Positions 47,466-55,225 of a stretch of 64,000 nt of DNA are shown here, piece by piece. The notes under the pieces are model-generated. The model was not told where the DNA came from, made no database searches, and saw only the letters and a program-made list of their open reading frames with translations. Position 1 is the stretch's first letter. Each line of letters begins with the position of its first letter. This DNA is from an uncultured Stenotrophomonas sp. (GTDB lineage: Bacteria; Pseudomonadota; Gammaproteobacteria; Xanthomonadales; Xanthomonadaceae), in NCBI RefSeq assembly GCF_913778665.1, contig NZ_CAJYVQ010000004.1:186001-250000 (forward strand). The letters are read 5' to 3'. The translations under genes were made by a program, and so were the position numbers.

Positions 47466-49370
47466 ATGAAACTTGTTGGTGTACTTCTCGCCCTGCTTGC
47501 CGCACTTCCCATACTGCTTGATTACCTTGCCCGCTGGGAAGCGTTCCGCGCGTTGAAGTCACTCGCAGAACAAGCGCCGGTGCGTCTGCTCAGCGAGGAC
47601 GAGGACGCCGCGCTGGAGCCGTTCCGCAGCGCGCTGGAGCTGGGCCGCGATTGCGGCGTTCGCATTCTTGAGGGGCCCTGCGTCGAGCACCGCCGATGGA
47701 TGCGGGGCGGCGCCAGCTCAGCCTGGCGCAGCCTCGCCGGGGTCAAGGTGCTGCTGCCCTTCGACGCGCTGGGGCACGTCGGTACCCACAACCGTGCCGA
47801 AGTGGTACTCGGTCGCCGCTTTGTGATCATCGTCCGCATGGGGGGGTTCGATATCGCGACGGCCGGCACGCGTACGCTGCGCACGGCCGCGGCACAGATC
47901 AGCGAACGCCGCGAGACCGCAGATGAGCGGACACAGCGCCGACGGCCGGCCATTCCATGGTGGCCCACCGGGCTGGCGCTGGCGGCCGGCATCTGCGGAG
48001 CACTGCCACAGCTGGGCCTGGGCCAATGGAGCTGGATGGCCGTGGCAGTGGGGCTGGTACTGGCGTCTATTGCGTTCGTGCTGTACCTGCGCAGGCACGT
48101 GGGAACGAAGGTGCTGCAGCCCGTGGTGCGCGTGCGGGGTCGGCTCAGCGAGCTGCAGTTCGCCGATCCGCACGAGAGTACCTTCAGCCACAGGGTGATG
48201 CTGCTGGGCAATGACCAGCGGCTGGTCATCGACCCGGCCTGGATGGGGTCCGGGGCCATCACCCGGGGGCGCTGGCTGGAGGCCGAGGTCCGCCCGCACG
48301 ACCGGCGCCTGTTGTCCCTGGGCCCGGACTGGTCACTGAGTGCCGACGAAAAGCGGTTTCCACCGGTGCCGGTCGCCCGTCACCTGCTGATGTTCCTGGT
48401 GGCGGTGCTGTCACTGCTGCTGGTGCTCTGGTCGGGTGACGGCCCGCGGATCGAGGCAGCGCGTGCGGCAGAGCTGCTCGGCCCTGCCAAGCTGCGGACG
48501 GACACGCAGCCCGGAACGCTGCTGGGGCATCCTCCCGCCCCCGGCGATGGGGTGCACGTCACGGTCGATGCCACCTGCGAGCTGGTCACCCGGCGGCATG
48601 CCGGGCATGTGCTGGCGGTGCCCGACTGCAGCCGCCTCCGCTGGGGAGGCTCCCCGCTGCAGGTGCCCCCTCTGGCGGTTGCCGACTCCATCCTGCGCCT
48701 GGGTGCCGGGAATACCCTGCGCGTGCATTGGAAACCGGTCGACGGCATATTCCCTGCTTACCAGCGGGTGTCGGGGCTGAATGCGCTGCGCCGCGAACTG
48801 GACGCTGCCTGCACCGATGGTCTACGCGGCTGCGACGATCTCCGCGCACAGCTTGCGGCGCTCTCCCCGGACGACAGCGCAATGCTTCCCCGTTGGACGA
48901 TCATCAACCTCCAGGACGCTCTGGAAGAGGCCGCCCATGCACCTGTTCTTGCTGCGTGGGCTGCATCCACGCCCGCGCTTCTGGCCGCACAGAACGGTGG
49001 CGTCGTACTGGTGGATGCCGAGGCGAATCGGGAATCGGACACCGCCGCGTTCGCGTTTGGCGATGCCGGTGCAGCGTGGGAGAGCATGCGCGACGCCACC
49101 ACGCGCGCGACGCGGATCGCCTGGTCCGGCACCGTGCAGTCCCGCAGCACGGATGGTCGGACGCTGTGGCTGGAGGTGAACCGCACACGCGCTGCCCATG
49201 GCGCCATCGCGGGGATGGCCTACTGCATCTGGCTGATCGGTGCGTCATTGCTGGCCCTGGTCCAGGGCATCCTGCTGGTCCGCGCCGTGCCCCAGGCACT
49301 CTCGCGGTCCGTCGCCTTCGCCGAGGAACTCAAGCGGCGCCCGGCACCGCGTGCCTCCTGGCCGGCATGA
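47466..49370 (+). CDS. IgaA/UmoB-family membrane protein (full length)
   Basis: This 634-residue protein has the topology of E. coli IgaA (YrfF): helix 1 (2-20), cytoplasmic domain 1, helices 2-3 (about 166-184 and 188-208), cytoplasmic domain 2, helix 4 (305-323), a large periplasmic domain (about 324-585), a last helix and a short tail. RLLSLGPDWSLSADEKRFP followed by helix 4 parallels the RYLSLHDEVKNFP region of YrfF, and the periplasmic domain keeps paired cysteines. In enterobacteria IgaA restrains the Rcs phosphorelay; whether an Rcs system exists here is unknown. No good ribosome site was seen. Confidence 0.72.
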   Translation: MKLVGVLLALLAALPILLDYLARWEAFRALKSLAEQAPVRLLSEDEDAALEPFRSALELGRDCGVRILEGPCVEHRRWMRGGASSAWRSLAGVKVLLPFDALGHVGTHNRAEVVLGRRFVIIVRMGGFDIATAGTRTLRTAAAQISERRETADERTQRRRPAIPWWPTGLALAAGICGALPQLGLGQWSWMAVAVGLVLASIAFVLYLRRHVGTKVLQPVVRVRGRLSELQFADPHESTFSHRVMLLGNDQRLVIDPAWMGSGAITRGRWLEAEVRPHDRRLLSLGPDWSLSADEKRFPPVPVARHLLMFLVAVLSLLLVLWSGDGPRIEAARAAELLGPAKLRTDTQPGTLLGHPPAPGDGVHVTVDATCELVTRRHAGHVLAVPDCSRLRWGGSPLQVPPLAVADSILRLGAGNTLRVHWKPVDGIFPAYQRVSGLNALRRELDAACTDGLRGCDDLRAQLAALSPDDSAMLPRWTIINLQDALEEAAHAPVLAAWAASTPALLAAQNGGVVLVDAEANRESDTAAFAFGDAGAAWESMRDATTRATRIAWSGTVQSRSTDGRTLWLEVNRTRAAHGAIAGMAYCIWLIGASLLALVQGILLVRAVPQALSRSVAFAEELKRRPAPRASWPA

Positions 49371-49385
49371 TGCGCGGTGCCGCGC

Positions 49386-49898
49386 CTACTTCCCGGCCGA
49401 AGGATCACAGCCTTCCTGCTGCTCGCAGAACTGCAGCGCACGCCGCTGCTGCTCGGGGGTCAGCTCCGGCGGCGGCCGTGCGATCGCGGCTTGGATCTGG
49501 TCGGGGCCACCGGTGAGCTTGTTGATGCCTCTGGCAGCGGCCACCACGCCCTTCACCACGCCCATCATGATGTAGCCACCGCCCATGCTCACCTGTTCCG
49601 GCGATGGCGGCTCGCTCCAGTCGCGGCTGAAACGGTTGTCGCCGAACTTCACCGGGTTCTTGAAGCGGTACAGATCCAGCGCCTCATCCTCGGGCTTGAT
49701 CGCGCGCACCTCACCCAGGGTCGTGACATCGCCCTGCGGTGGCGCGGGCAGGTCCGGTGGCGCGGCGGGATCGGCAGCCGGCACCTCGCTCGCCGTGGGC
49801 GGATCGATCACGGCGTCAACCTGCTGCGCGTGCGCAGTGGCGGCCAGCATCATGCCGGCCAGAAGTGCTCCCTGCAGTTCCCGTCGTGCCACAGCCAT
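49386..49898 (-). CDS. Exported protein of unknown function
   Basis: This 170-residue protein has a signal peptide (MAVARRELQGALLAGMMLAATAHAQ; the paired arginines would permit Tat export). A proline-rich linker follows, then YRFKNPVKFGDNRFSRDW and a helical C-terminus (LTPEQQRRALQFCEQQEGC). A glycine-rich hydrophobic patch (MGGGYIMMGVVKGVVAAARG) may touch a membrane. No family is recognised. It sits between the two IgaA-like genes on the opposite strand. Confidence 0.65.
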   Translation of the reverse strand: MAVARRELQGALLAGMMLAATAHAQQVDAVIDPPTASEVPAADPAAPPDLPAPPQGDVTTLGEVRAIKPEDEALDLYRFKNPVKFGDNRFSRDWSEPPSPEQVSMGGGYIMMGVVKGVVAAARGINKLTGGPDQIQAAIARPPPELTPEQQRRALQFCEQQEGCDPSAGK

Positions 49899-50135
49899 CG
49901 CCCTGTCTGGTGCGTCCAATCCCCGAGGATACGCATCACGGCTTCAGATTTCGTTGGGCGCAGCGTGAACGTTCAGGGTGCATCCGATCTTGCGTCGTGC
50001 GGCACGCAACCTGCGATTTGCAACAATCGTCATTCCCATCGGTGCACCAGGCCGCCACGCTGCCGGGTTTCCCACGCACGCGAGCACCATGGCCCACGTT
50101 CCGACACTCCTTCCGCTGCAGATGCGCTGCGGCTG

Positions 50136-51197
50136 ATGCCGCGCGTGGCATTGCTGGTCGGGCTGGCCTTGCTGGTGGCGATGGTCACGGCGGCCCTGCT
50201 CGAGTGGGCGTCGCGCATCCGCTGCAGAATGACCGTGCTGCGGCGGAGCAGCGCGCTGCGCATGCTGGATGATCGGGAACGCGCGGCATTGGCGACACTG
50301 CGCGTGTTGACCGGCTGCATCCACGACCACCAGGTCCGCAGGCTCAGCGGCGCGTTCACCGCAGGCGCGCGCAGCGCCAACTATCCGGTCTGCGACGGCC
50401 AGCTGGCCGGCATTCCCGTGCTGATGCCCCGCCAGGCGTGGCCGCACCTCGCCGACCACAATGACGCCGAGGTGGTGATGGGCAGGCACTGGGCCGTCGT
50501 CGTGCGCCTCAATGGTTTCGAGGTGGCATCGCTCCGTCGTCCCGCCGCCGCGCGCATCCGCGGCGAGCGGCGGGAATCACCCGCCGAAGTCGCGATGCGT
50601 CGCGGCCCCGGGTTGCGGCCCGCCGCACTGCCGATCACCGCCTTGGCGCTGTGGGCAGCCGTGGACGTGTCCGGCATCCCGGCGCTGCTCATGCTGGTGA
50701 TTGCCGCAGGTGCCGCGTGGCTGGCGTGGCCACGACACCGCGGTCCGGCAACCGCCCAGCGCGTGCTGCAGCTGCAGGGGCAGCTGCAGGCGTATCGGAA
50801 GCGTTCCGATGGCGGGCCGGTATGGCTGCTGGGCACCGACCGGCGCGTGCAGCTCCCCTGGGAATGGGCTGATGCCCGCGCGTTTGCCCAGCGGCGGTCG
50901 ATGCGGCTGGAGGTCCGCGCCGATGATGGCGCGGTGCTGGGCGCAGGGCCGGGCTGGTGCCTGGCCCGCGATCGGCAGCGCTTTCCGTCCAGTGGCGGGT
51001 TCTGGCAGCTGGCTTGGCTGGGCCTGCTGCTGTTGCTGTTGCTTGCCGGCTGGCTGGGCGATCTGCGATGGCTGCCGGTTGTGGCGGTGCTGGCAGCGTG
51101 GCATGCGCTGCGATGCATCCTGGCCGTACGCCAGTCCCTCCGCCGCAATACAGCGCTCGCCGCCGACATCACGCAGCGCCCCGCCCCCGGGCACTGA
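50136..51197 (+). CDS. Short IgaA-like paralogue lacking the periplasmic domain
   Basis: This 353-residue protein is homologous to the IgaA-like protein two genes upstream: LAGIPVLMPRQAWPHLADHNDAE against LAGVKVLLPFDALGHVGTHN, and C-terminal VRQSLRRNTALAADITQRPAP against VPQALSRSVAFAEELKRRPAP. Helix 1 and both cytoplasmic domains are kept. Helices 4 and 5 (about 290-305 and 311-330) are joined by a few residues where the long copy has ~260 periplasmic residues. The frame is intact. The ATG at 50136 lacks a clear ribosome site. Confidence 0.7.
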   Translation: MPRVALLVGLALLVAMVTAALLEWASRIRCRMTVLRRSSALRMLDDRERAALATLRVLTGCIHDHQVRRLSGAFTAGARSANYPVCDGQLAGIPVLMPRQAWPHLADHNDAEVVMGRHWAVVVRLNGFEVASLRRPAAARIRGERRESPAEVAMRRGPGLRPAALPITALALWAAVDVSGIPALLMLVIAAGAAWLAWPRHRGPATAQRVLQLQGQLQAYRKRSDGGPVWLLGTDRRVQLPWEWADARAFAQRRSMRLEVRADDGAVLGAGPGWCLARDRQRFPSSGGFWQLAWLGLLLLLLLAGWLGDLRWLPVVAVLAAWHALRCILAVRQSLRRNTALAADITQRPAPGH

Positions 51198-51290
51198 ATG
51201 GTTCACTGCATCCCGGCACGCGGTCTCACACCCTGAGACCCATCTGTGGTGCCATGTGACCCCTCGCAAACCGTCCCGGCTCCCTCTTCC

Positions 51291-53780
51291 ATGGCCTACG
51301 AACTCGCCAAGCGCACGGCCGATGCCGAGCAGAAGCTCGCCACCCGCGACGGCCTGCCCGCGCGCGATGGCGCCCTGCTCAGCGCGCGCCTGCAGCGCCG
51401 CTACCACGACCGCATCACCGGCAGCTTCGCCATTCCCGGCCGCGAGGGCCTCTACGCGCCTCTCCCCGATTCGGTACCTCCCGCCCTGGCCGCCGCCCTG
51501 AAAGCACGCGGCATCGATCAGCTCTACAGCCACCAGGCCGAAGCGTGGGAGGCCAGCCAGCGCGGCGAACACGTGGCCATCGTCACCCCCACCGCCAGCG
51601 GCAAGTCGCTGTGCTACACCCTGCCGGTGGTCAGCGCGGCCATGCAGGACAAGGCCAAGGCGCTGTACCTGTTCCCCACCAAGGCGTTGGCCCAGGACCA
51701 GGTGGCCGAGTTGCTGGAACTCAACCGCGCCGGCGACCTCGGCGTGAAGGCCTTCACCTTCGATGGCGACACGCCCGGCGATGCGCGCCAGGCCATCCGC
51801 CTGCACGGCGACATCGTGGTATCCAACCCGGACATGCTGCACCAGGCCATCCTGCCCCACCACACCAAGTGGGCGCAGTTCTTCGAGAACCTGCGCTACA
51901 TCGTCATCGACGAGGTGCACACCTACCGCGGCGTGTTCGGCAGCCACGTCACCAACGTACTGCGCCGGCTCAAGCGCGTCTGCGCGTTCTATGGCGTGCA
52001 ACCGCAGTTCATCCTGTGCTCGGCCACCATCGGCAACCCGCAGGCGCATGCCGAAGCGCTGATCGAGGCACCGGTCACCGCCATCACCGAATCCGGCGCG
52101 CCCAGCGGGCCCAAGCAGGTGCTGCTGTGGAACCCGCCGGTGATCAACCCTGACCTGGGGCTGCGTGCCTCGGCGCGTTCGCAGAGCAACCGCATCGCCC
52201 GCATCGCGATCAAGTCCGGGCTGAAGACCCTGGTGTTCGCGCAGACACGGTTGATGGTGGAAGTGCTGACCAAGTACCTGAAGGACATCTTCGACCACGA
52301 CCCGCGCAAGCCGCCCCGCATCCGCGCCTACCGCGGTGGCTACCTGCCCACCGAACGCCGCGAGACCGAGCGTGCGATGCGCGCGGGCAACATCGACGGC
52401 ATCGTCAGCACCTCGGCGCTGGAGCTGGGCGTGGATATCGGCAGCCTCGACGTGGTCATCCTCAACGGCTACCCCGGCAGTGTGGCCGCGACCTGGCAGC
52501 GCTTCGGCCGCGCCGGTCGCCGCCAGCAGCCCGCGCTGGGCGTGATGGTGGCCAGCTCACAGCCGCTGGACCAGTACGTGGTGCGCCATCCGGATTTCTT
52601 TGCCGAGGCCTCGCCCGAACACGCGCGCATCGCGCCGGACCAGCCGCTGATCCTGTTCGACCACATCCGCTGCGCGGCCTTCGAGCTGCCGTTCCGGGTC
52701 GGCGATGGCTTCGGCCCGATCGATCCGGAAGTGTTCCTGGAAGCGCTGGCCGAAACTGAAGTCATCCACCGCGAAGGCGAGCGCTGGGAGTGGATCGCCG
52801 ACAGCTACCCGGCCAATGCAGTCAGCCTGCGCGCAGTGGCCGATGGCAACTTCGTGGTGGTCGACCGCAGCGATGGTCGCCAGCAGATCATTGCCGAGGT
52901 CGACTATTCTGCGGCCGCGCTCACGTTGTATGAAGGCGCAATCCACATGGTGCAGTCGACGCCGTACCAGGTGGAGACGCTGGACTGGGAAGGCCGCAAG
53001 GCCTACGTCACGCGCACCCACGTGGACTACTACACCGACAGCATCGACTTCACCAAGCTCAAGGTGCTGGACCGCTTCGATGGCGGCGTGGCCGGCCGTG
53101 GCGATTCGCACCATGGCGAAGTGCACGTGGTACGCCGCGTGGCCGGCTACAAGAAGATCCGCTACTACACGCACGAGAACATCGGCTACGGCCCGGTGAA
53201 CCTGCCCGACCAGGAACTGCATACCACAGCAGTGTGGTGGCAGCTGCCGCAGGCGCTGCTGCTGCGCGCGTTCGCCAGCAAGCAGGATGCGCTGGATGGC
53301 TTCCTCGGCGCCGCCTACGCACTGCACATCGTCGCCACTGTGGCGGTGATGGCCGATGCGCGCGATCTGCAGAAGTCGGTCGGCAATGGCGATGGTTCCT
53401 GGTTCGCGATTGCCGACCAGACCGGCCGTGGCCAGCTGCGCGGCGGCGAGGGTGATCCCGGCGTCGTCGAGCTGCTGCAGGAATTCGTGCCGACGGTGTA
53501 CCTGTACGACAACTTCCCCGGCGGTGTCGGCCTCAGCGAGCCGCTGTGGCAGCGTCAGGCCGAACTGGTGCAGCGCGCGCGCGAACTGGTGCAGCGCTGC
53601 GACTGCAAGGCGGGCTGCCCGGCCTGCGTGGGCCCGGTGCTGGCGGCGCAGGAAGAGGATGACACCTCGCCACGTGCACTGGCGCTGCGCGTGCTCGACC
53701 TGTTCGATGCCGAGGCCTGCCAGCACGTGCGCGACGTGGTGGTGACCACGCGCGAGCCGATGGAGCTGCTGGCACCGTGA
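51291..53780 (+). CDS. DEAD/DEAH helicase with DUF1998 zinc domain (MrfA-like)
   Basis: This 829-residue superfamily 2 helicase has Walker A TPTASGKS (99-106), a DEVH box in YIVIDEVHTYRG, and motif VI WQRFGRAGRRQQ. The C-terminal domain carries four cysteines (C770, C772, C776, C779: CDCKAGCPAC) as in B. subtilis MrfA (YprA), which repairs mitomycin C damage. It also has LKTLVFAQTRLMVE and STSALELGVDIGSLD. Its stop overlaps the next gene, an MrfB-like exonuclease, by 4 bp. The start MAYELAKRTADAEQ is chosen; no strong ribosome site was seen. Confidence 0.88.
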   Translation: MAYELAKRTADAEQKLATRDGLPARDGALLSARLQRRYHDRITGSFAIPGREGLYAPLPDSVPPALAAALKARGIDQLYSHQAEAWEASQRGEHVAIVTPTASGKSLCYTLPVVSAAMQDKAKALYLFPTKALAQDQVAELLELNRAGDLGVKAFTFDGDTPGDARQAIRLHGDIVVSNPDMLHQAILPHHTKWAQFFENLRYIVIDEVHTYRGVFGSHVTNVLRRLKRVCAFYGVQPQFILCSATIGNPQAHAEALIEAPVTAITESGAPSGPKQVLLWNPPVINPDLGLRASARSQSNRIARIAIKSGLKTLVFAQTRLMVEVLTKYLKDIFDHDPRKPPRIRAYRGGYLPTERRETERAMRAGNIDGIVSTSALELGVDIGSLDVVILNGYPGSVAATWQRFGRAGRRQQPALGVMVASSQPLDQYVVRHPDFFAEASPEHARIAPDQPLILFDHIRCAAFELPFRVGDGFGPIDPEVFLEALAETEVIHREGERWEWIADSYPANAVSLRAVADGNFVVVDRSDGRQQIIAEVDYSAAALTLYEGAIHMVQSTPYQVETLDWEGRKAYVTRTHVDYYTDSIDFTKLKVLDRFDGGVAGRGDSHHGEVHVVRRVAGYKKIRYYTHENIGYGPVNLPDQELHTTAVWWQLPQALLLRAFASKQDALDGFLGAAYALHIVATVAVMADARDLQKSVGNGDGSWFAIADQTGRGQLRGGEGDPGVVELLQEFVPTVYLYDNFPGGVGLSEPLWQRQAELVQRARELVQRCDCKAGCPACVGPVLAAQEEDDTSPRALALRVLDLFDAEACQHVRDVVVTTREPMELLAP

Positions 53781-54799
53781 GCCTGAGCCTGGACAAGCTT
53801 CGCCTGCTGCGCAGGCAGGCCGGTGACCCGAAGGCGAGTACGCCGGCCGCGACCGAGCCGCCGCCGGCTGCACCGCCCCCTGTGGCCGCCAACGACGCTC
53901 GGCAGCCGGCAGCCGAGCGCTCGGTGTTTGCCTGGGTCGAGCAGGAGATCCGCCACAAACCGACTGGCACGGCAGCACCTTCCACGGCGCCGGCACCGCT
54001 GCGGCGGCCGGAAGTGGGCAGCCTGCATCGCTTGCTCGGCCTGCGCACGCGCGGCAATCCTGCGCCGGCACGCGCCAGCGCGCACGACCGGCAGTTGCCC
54101 GGCGAAGAGATCGCACCCGGCCTGTTCCTGATCGAATCACTGCAACCGCAGCCGATTCCGGCGCAGCCACTGTCACTGGATTTCGCCCGTCGCGAAGGCC
54201 AGCACGTGGCCGCGCGCGACCTGCTGTTCTTCGATACCGAAACCACCGGCCTGGCCGGTGGTACCGGTACCCGCGCCTTCATGATCGGCGCTGCGGACTG
54301 GCATGCCTGCCCGCGTCGCGGCGAAGGCCTGCGCATCCGCCAACTGCTGATGTCCACGATGGCCGCCGAGGACGCGATGCTGGCCACCTTCGCCAGCTGG
54401 CTGCAGCCGTCCACCGTGTTCTGCAGCTACAACGGCCGCAGCTACGACGCGCCGCTGCTGAAGGCGCGCTATCGGCTGGCCCGGCAACGCGACCCGATCA
54501 CCGCGCTGGACCATGTGGACCTGCTCTATCCCACGCGCCGGCGCTATCGCGGCAGCTGGGAGAACTGCAAGCTGTCCACCGTCGAACGCCAGCTGCTGCG
54601 CGTGGTGCGCGAGGATGACCTGCCCGGTTCGGAAGCACCCGGTGCATGGCTGCGCTTCCTGCGCGGCGGTGACGCGGTGAACCTGCGCCGGGTGGCCGAC
54701 CACAATCACCAGGACGTAGTGACCCTGGCCCTGCTGCTGCAGCGGCTGGTGCGCGAGGAGCAGCGCGAGCGCGAGACACTGGCGCTGGTCGGGCAGTAA
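53777..54799 (+). CDS. RNase H-like/DEDD exonuclease (MrfB/YprB-like)
   Basis: This 340-residue protein has an N-terminal low-complexity A/P-rich region (about 1-75), then a DnaQ-type exonuclease domain. ExoI is LLFFDTETTGLAGGTG with D and E. ExoII is FCSYNGRSYDAPLLKARY. ExoIII is ADHNHQDVVTLALL. In B. subtilis YprB (MrfB) is the nuclease partner of the MrfA helicase in excision of crosslink damage. The GTG start overlaps the helicase stop (GTGA), so the two are translationally coupled. Confidence 0.86.
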   Translation: MSLSLDKLRLLRRQAGDPKASTPAATEPPPAAPPPVAANDARQPAAERSVFAWVEQEIRHKPTGTAAPSTAPAPLRRPEVGSLHRLLGLRTRGNPAPARASAHDRQLPGEEIAPGLFLIESLQPQPIPAQPLSLDFARREGQHVAARDLLFFDTETTGLAGGTGTRAFMIGAADWHACPRRGEGLRIRQLLMSTMAAEDAMLATFASWLQPSTVFCSYNGRSYDAPLLKARYRLARQRDPITALDHVDLLYPTRRRYRGSWENCKLSTVERQLLRVVREDDLPGSEAPGAWLRFLRGGDAVNLRRVADHNHQDVVTLALLLQRLVREEQRERETLALVGQ

Positions 54800-54865
54800 G
54801 CGTTGACATGGCCTGACGGTGGCAGCGGTGACACTGCCATCACCATCCACGCTTGGAGCCCGACG

Positions 54866-55180
54866 ATGCGCCTCAGCCCCCTGGCCCTGCTCGCCGTCCT
54901 GCCGCTGGCCGCCTGCAGCCATGCCGGCAGTGGTACCACACACGACAGCACGCCACCGCCCGTTGCCGAGGGCGCGCACGAGTGCAAACCGGATTCGCTG
55001 GATGCCTTCACCGGCAAGACCGCCGACGAGTCCACCGTGAAGCAGCTGGTGAGCGCCAGCGGCGCGCGCAATGCGCGGGTGGTCAAGCCGGGCATGGCGG
55101 TGACCATGGACTTCCGGCAGGACCGCGTGACCGTGCAGGTGGACGCGCAGAACAAGATCGAGCGCGCCAGCTGCGGTTGA
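54866..55180 (+). CDS. I78 family peptidase-inhibitor lipoprotein (1 of 3)
   Basis: This 104-residue protein has a lipobox PLAAC (C17) and an I78 domain: HECKPDSLDAFTGK, RNARVVKPGMAVTMDFRQDRVTV, terminal SCG. I78 inhibitors act on serine proteases. The two cysteines of the domain may form a disulfide. TTGGAGCC precedes the ATG. Two further I78-like genes lie at 60168 and 61670. Confidence 0.85.
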   Translation: MRLSPLALLAVLPLAACSHAGSGTTHDSTPPPVAEGAHECKPDSLDAFTGKTADESTVKQLVSASGARNARVVKPGMAVTMDFRQDRVTVQVDAQNKIERASCG

Positions 55181-55191
55181 TGTCCCGCCGG

Positions 55192-55218
55192 GTAGCGCCG
55201 GGCATGGCCCGGCGCTAC
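55192..55218. repeat. SMAG palindrome acting as shared terminator
   Basis: GTAGCGCCGGGC-ATG-GCCCGGCGCTAC is a perfect 12-bp stem with GTAG at both 5' ends. It fills the gap between the convergent I78 and BlaR1-like genes. Confidence 0.8.
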
Positions 55219-55225
55219 CGCCGTT

